9,466 bases of DNA from an uncultured Oscillospiraceae bacterium. Its GTDB lineage: Bacteria; Bacillota; Clostridia; Oscillospirales; Oscillospiraceae. The first letter of the stretch is position 1. The number at the start of each line of letters is the position of its first letter. The notes under the pieces were generated by a model that made no database searches, was not told where the DNA came from, and saw nothing but the letters and a program-made list of their open reading frames with translations. Shown piece by piece: positions 6,230-9,466 of the stretch. The stretch is from positions 1-9,466 of the forward strand of contig CAADUV010000074.1 in the NCBI GenBank assembly GCA_900752305.1, given 5' to 3'. A program made the translations under genes and the position numbers.

Positions 6230-6945
6230 AGCATTCTCCACAAAATCCGTCTCTGCATCTGGGTCATCCGCTCCACGCCCTTCTTGCACAGCTCCAACAG
6301 CTCCTGCTGCTGTTCCATGGTGTAGGTGTGGCCTTCGGCGGTGGCCTGTACCTCGATGAGGTTGCCGTCCTCGTCCATGACGCAGTTCATATCCACGTCT
6401 GCCTGGGAGTCCTCGCTGTATTCCAAATCCAGCAAGGCTTCCCCGTCCACCAGACCGGCGGAAATGGCGGCCACATAGGTAGAAATGGGCATTTCAGGGA
6501 TCTTCTCCTCCACCACCAAGCGATAACAGGCCAGCGCCATGGCCACAAAGCCGCCGGTGATGGCTGCGGTGCGGGTGCCGCCGTCGGCTACCAGCACGTC
6601 ACAGTCCACGATGATCTGACGGGGGCCCAGCTTTTTCAGGTCGATGGCGGCGCGGAGGCTGCGGCCGATGAGGCGCTGGATCTCGGCGCTGCGTCCGTCC
6701 TTTTTCAGCTTGGACACTTCCCGCTTGTTGCGCTCCTGGGTGGCACGGGGCAGCATGGCGTATTCCGCCGTCACCCAGCCCTCCCCCTCGGGCACGTGGG
6801 GCGGCACCTTCTCCTCCACGGTGGCGGTGATATACAGGTAGGTGTTGCCCACCCGGATGGTGCAGCTGCCTTCGGCGTAGGGGTTACACAGCGGGAAGAT
6901 CTCTACGTCCCGTATCTGGTCTGCTTTTCGTTCGGTTCTTGCCAT
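6226..6945 (-). CDS. rph: Ribonuclease PH
   Basis: A 239-residue phosphate-dependent 3'-5' exoribonuclease that trims tRNA 3' ends and works as a hexamer. Visible: AEGSCTIRVGNT (24-35), GWVTAEYAMLPRAT (56-69), EIQRLIGRSLRA (88-99), DCDVLVADGGTRTAAITGG (114-132, with the phosphate-binding Thr-Arg), and the catalytic acidic cluster YSEDSQADVDMN (176-187). The N-terminal basic motif is RTERKADQIR rather than the more usual RxDGR form. ATG is 17 nt after the ftsY stop, with a strong AGGAGGG (complement of 6954-6960) 8 nt upstream. Its stop overlaps the rdgB start by 4 nt. Confidence 0.96.
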   Translation of the reverse strand: MARTERKADQIRDVEIFPLCNPYAEGSCTIRVGNTYLYITATVEEKVPPHVPEGEGWVTAEYAMLPRATQERNKREVSKLKKDGRSAEIQRLIGRSLRAAIDLKKLGPRQIIVDCDVLVADGGTRTAAITGGFVAMALACYRLVVEEKIPEMPISTYVAAISAGLVDGEALLDLEYSEDSQADVDMNCVMDEDGNLIEVQATAEGHTYTMEQQQELLELCKKGVERMTQMQRRILWRML

Positions 6946-6962
6946 AACACATTCCCTCCTGT

Positions 6963-7829
6963 TTAGATCAATGCTTCTGCAAAGGCCATGGGGTCAAAGG
7001 GCTTCAAGTCGTCCACCCCTTCGCCCACGCCGGCGTATTTGACGGGTACCTGCAATTCCTGGGCGATGGCCACGGCGATGCCGCCCTTGGCGGTGCCGTC
7101 CAGCTTGGTCAGGACGATGCCGGTGATGCCGCAGGTGTCTCGAAACTGCTTGGCCTGCACCAGGCCGTTCTGGCCGGTGGTGGCGTCCAGCACCAACAGG
7201 GTCTCTCGGGAGCTGTCCGGGCACTCCCGGTCGATGACCCGGCTGATCTTGTTCAGCTCGTTCATCAGGTTGGCCTTGTTGTGGAGCCGTCCGGCGGTGT
7301 CCACCAGCACCACATCCGTCCCACGGGCTTTGGCGGCGGACAGGGAGTCGAACACCACAGCGGCCGGGTCAGCGCCCTCCTTCTGACGGACGATGTCCAC
7401 TCCGGCACGCTCCGACCAGATGACCAGCTGTTCGGCAGCCGCGGCACGGAAGGTATCGGCGGCGGAGAACAGGACTTTTTTCCCCTCCCCTTTCAGCTTG
7501 GAACCGATCTTACCAATGGTGGTGGTCTTGCCCACGCCGTTGACGCCGATGAAAAGGACGACGGCGGGCTTGCCGCTCAGGTTCAGGGCCGGGTCGCCCA
7601 CCCGCATCATGTCCGCCAAAATTTCTTTCATGCACTCCCGTGCGCCCTCCACGTCTTTAATTTTCTCCGCTTTGGTGCGGGCGCGGAGCTGGTCGACGGC
7701 CTTGAGGGTGGTCTCCACCCCCATGTCGGCCAGGATCATGGATTCTTCCAGATTGTCATAAAATTCGTCGTCCAGTTTGGAAAAGCCCTTAAAAATACCG
7801 ATTTTCTTAATCTTATCAAACAGTCCCAT
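6963..7829 (-). CDS. ftsY: Signal recognition particle receptor FtsY
   Basis: A 288-residue SRP GTPase that docks SRP-ribosome complexes at the cytoplasmic membrane. GTPase motifs in order: G1 GVNGVGKTT (95-103), G2 DTFRAAAAEQ (125-134), G3 DTAGR (177-181), G4 TKLDGTAKGG (241-250) and G5 region GVGEGVDDLKPF (267-278). It lacks the acidic A domain of E. coli FtsY, as usual in Gram-positives. The N-terminus is unusually short: only about 28 residues precede the ...NLEES helix, and the usual Lys-Thr-Arg membrane-helix block is missing. ATG at 7827-7829 has a strong AAGGAG (complement of 7839-7844) 9 nt upstream. The gene starts 37 nt after smc. Confidence 0.97.
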   Translation of the reverse strand: MGLFDKIKKIGIFKGFSKLDDEFYDNLEESMILADMGVETTLKAVDQLRARTKAEKIKDVEGARECMKEILADMMRVGDPALNLSGKPAVVLFIGVNGVGKTTTIGKIGSKLKGEGKKVLFSAADTFRAAAAEQLVIWSERAGVDIVRQKEGADPAAVVFDSLSAAKARGTDVVLVDTAGRLHNKANLMNELNKISRVIDRECPDSSRETLLVLDATTGQNGLVQAKQFRDTCGITGIVLTKLDGTAKGGIAVAIAQELQVPVKYAGVGEGVDDLKPFDPMAFAEALI

Positions 7830-7866
7830 TGGGTCACACTCCTTCTATCTCAACCTGACGCTCCAC

Positions 7867-9466
7867 TCAAGTCGCGTTCAGGTGCAATTCCGTTTCCACT
7901 GCGTTCAAATCCACCGCCAGCACCTGGGACACGCCCCGCTCCTGCATGGTCACGCCGTAGAGGACGTCCGCCTCCTCCATGGTGCCCCGCCGGTGGGTGA
8001 TGACGATGAACTGGGTCTGGTCGCTGATGTTCCGCAGGTAGCGGGCGAACCGGGCCACGTTGTTCTCATCCAATGCCGCCTCGATCTCGTCCATGACCAC
8101 GAAGGGGGTGGGACGCACCTTCAAGAGGGCGAAGTACAGGGCGATGGCCACGAAGGCCTTCTCTCCGCCGGAGAGCAGGGAGAGCACCTTGAGCGTCTTC
8201 CCCGGCGGCTGGACCCGTATCTCGATGCCGCAGTTCAAAATATCGTCCTCGTCCTCCAGCTCCAACGCCGCCTTGCCGCCGCCGAACAGCTCGATGAAGG
8301 TCTCGGAAAAGGCGGTGTTGATGCGGGCGAACTGCTGGCCAAAAATGGTCTCCATCTCCGCCGTGATGCCGTCGATGATGCCGGTCAAATCCGCTTTGGC
8401 GGAGAGCACATCCGCTCGCTGGCCGTTCAGGTAGTCGTACCGCTCGCTGACCCGCTGGAACTCGGCGATGGCGCCCAGGTTCACGCTGCCCAAATCGCGC
8501 ATCTCCCGTTTCAGCTGGGCGATGCGGCGGGTGGCTTTGGCGTGGGATTCCAGCTCCTGGCGCAGGGGCTGGGCGCTGTCCACGGTAAGGGCGTAGCTGT
8601 CCCACAGCTTGTCCAAAATCTGTTTCTCCTCCATGGCCGCCGCCGCGTTCTTCTGCTCCAGGGCGGAACAGGCACGCTCCAAGTGCAGCAGCTCCTGGTT
8701 CTTCTCCCGCGCCGCCCGGTCGGCCTGACTGCGCTGTCCTTCCAATGCCAGCCGCTCCGCCGTCAGGGTCTGCATCCGCTCCGCCTGTTCCGCCTGGACG
8801 GTGCGCAGGTGGGTCAGCTGGGTGCGAGTGTCCGCCATCTGCGCCGGCAGCTGCTGGGCTTGAGCGGGGCACGGAGCCTGCCGGTGCTGCCAGCTGGCTC
8901 GGTCGCCGGAGAGGAGCTGTTCCATGTCCTGGAGCTGAGCCAGCGCCCGGCAGGTGGTCTCCTGCTCGGCGGTCAGGGCGGCGTCCTGGGTGGTCAGCTC
9001 CGCCAAGGTCTGGCGGAGGGTCTCTCGCCGGGCTTGCAGCTGGGTCAAAGTCTCGGTCTGGGTCGCCTGTTGGGCGGCCAAGGTCTCGGACTGGGTTTGA
9101 AGCTGGGCGATGGTGGCTTGCAGCGCTTCCAGCTGCTCGTCCAACTGGTCGCTGCGCTGGGTGAGCTGGGTCAGCTGTGCCTGAGCGGTGGTCTGGTGCT
9201 CTTTCAGACCGTCCAGGACAGCCTGCTGGCGTTCGCAGGCGCTCTTGTGCTGGAACACCTCCGCCTCCACGGCGCGTCGGTTCTCCTGGGCGTCCTCTAA
9301 CTCGGTCTCCCCCTGGCGTCGGGCGCGGGTGGTGGTGTCTAACTGGGTCTGGGCGTCCTTCTGCCGGTCAGCCAGGGTTTTGCGCTGCTGGCAGAGCCGT
9401 TCCAGCTCTACCGCACGGGACAGGATACCCGCCGCGCGGCTGTGGCCGGGGCCGGGGCCGGGGGCC
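7867..9466 (-). CDS. smc: Chromosome segregation protein SMC, C-terminal half (5' end outside window)
   Basis: The frame is open from the window edge to a TGA at 7867-7869, giving about 532 residues of a protein that is usually near 1,190. SMC forms the ATP-driven ring that, with ScpA and ScpB, compacts and separates chromosomes. The fragment begins just after the hinge: SRAAGILSRAVELERL (9-24 of the fragment). It continues as a long Q/E/T-rich coiled coil to about residue 330, then the C-terminal ATPase head: DLGSVNLGAIAEF, FGGGKAALEL, signature LSGGEK (431-436), Walker B VVMDEIEAALDE (Asp459, Glu460) and the switch His in VITHRRGTMEEAD. A proline-bearing stretch APCPAQAQQLP interrupts the coil. 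A GTG at 9268-9270 is internal, not a start. SMC-FtsY adjacency is typical of Clostridia and Bacilli. Confidence 0.97.
   Translation of the reverse strand, partial: APGPGPGHSRAAGILSRAVELERLCQQRKTLADRQKDAQTQLDTTTRARRQGETELEDAQENRRAVEAEVFQHKSACERQQAVLDGLKEHQTTAQAQLTQLTQRSDQLDEQLEALQATIAQLQTQSETLAAQQATQTETLTQLQARRETLRQTLAELTTQDAALTAEQETTCRALAQLQDMEQLLSGDRASWQHRQAPCPAQAQQLPAQMADTRTQLTHLRTVQAEQAERMQTLTAERLALEGQRSQADRAAREKNQELLHLERACSALEQKNAAAAMEEKQILDKLWDSYALTVDSAQPLRQELESHAKATRRIAQLKREMRDLGSVNLGAIAEFQRVSERYDYLNGQRADVLSAKADLTGIIDGITAEMETIFGQQFARINTAFSETFIELFGGGKAALELEDEDDILNCGIEIRVQPPGKTLKVLSLLSGGEKAFVAIALYFALLKVRPTPFVVMDEIEAALDENNVARFARYLRNISDQTQFIVITHRRGTMEEADVLYGVTMQERGVSQVLAVDLNAVETELHLNAT
9446..9463. 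repeat. Hexanucleotide tandem repeat (CCGGGG)x3 inside smc
   Basis: Three perfect copies of CCGGGG lie at 9446-9463, right at the window edge. On the coding (minus) strand they encode alternating Pro-Gly (PGPGPG) in the loop after the SMC hinge, where Gly/Ser-rich sequence is usual. The repeat may continue beyond the window. Confidence 0.75.

Noticed and set aside
6230..6289. Upstream extension of rdgB by 20 codons
   Set aside because: The extra residues are rph read in another frame; the family starts at MRFVLASHNKGK, and that ATG has a good SD and a typical 4-nt overlap.
6328..6966. Plus-strand open frame of 212 codons
   Set aside because: Antisense to rph, which has intact catalytic motifs and a strong SD.
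7777..9300. Plus-strand open frame of 507 codons
   Set aside because: Antisense to smc and the start of ftsY; Gly/Leu/Gln-rich product caused by the repetitive coiled-coil codons on the other strand.
1..9466. CRISPR array, tRNA, rRNA, insertion sequence or phage genes
   Set aside because: No regularly spaced repeats, no cloverleaf with a TTCGA-type arm, no transposase or integrase motif in any open frame.

Overview
The window is a GC-rich stretch of ordinary bacterial chromosome. Gene content, gene order and good Shine-Dalgarno sites point to a Gram-positive Firmicute of class Clostridia, most likely the Oscillospiraceae/Ruminococcaceae group; the genus cannot be read from the sequence. Apart from a gene tail at the left edge, every gene lies on the minus strand, so transcription runs from right to left.

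Right to left (direction of transcription): the C-terminal half of smc (chromosome condensation, cut by the window edge), ftsY (SRP receptor), rph (RNase PH), rdgB (ITP/XTP pyrophosphatase), yhbY (CRM-domain RNA-binding protein), a fused nadD-yqeK (NAD synthesis plus HD-domain phosphohydrolase) and rsfS (ribosome silencing factor). These are packed with gaps of 10-37 nt or with 4-nt ATGA overlaps (rph/rdgB and yhbY/nadD), so they look like one operon. It joins two conserved clusters: smc-ftsY (with rph-rdgB) and yhbY-nadD-yqeK-rsfS. After a 231-bp gap full of palindromes comes leuS (leucyl-tRNA synthetase), then a 156-bp gap with a promoter-like site and a structured leader, then rpsU (ribosomal protein bS21). 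At the left edge the last 72 codons of a plus-strand gene, resembling a family 18 glycosidase tail, run towards rpsU.

The genes are housekeeping: translation (leuS, rpsU, rsfS, yhbY), RNA and nucleotide quality control (rph, rdgB), NAD synthesis (nadD), membrane targeting (ftsY) and chromosome structure (smc). I see no mobile-element protein, CRISPR, defence system, tRNA or rRNA, and no convincing new multi-gene system.

The unexplained signal is in the non-coding DNA. (1) At 220-583, between the convergent genes, there is a chain of about nine short hairpins bounded by two near-identical 37-bp copies of the rpsU terminator with a compensatory base-pair change. (2) At 3446-3676, between rsfS and leuS, five perfect inverted repeats lie in a row, one of them a REP/MITE-like palindrome. 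(3) The rpsU leader can be drawn as a pseudoknot that covers its own ribosome binding site. Protein-level oddities are the nadD-yqeK fusion, a very short FtsY N-terminus, a Pro-to-Cys change in the LeuRS editing motif and a GGGGCC hexanucleotide repeat in smc.
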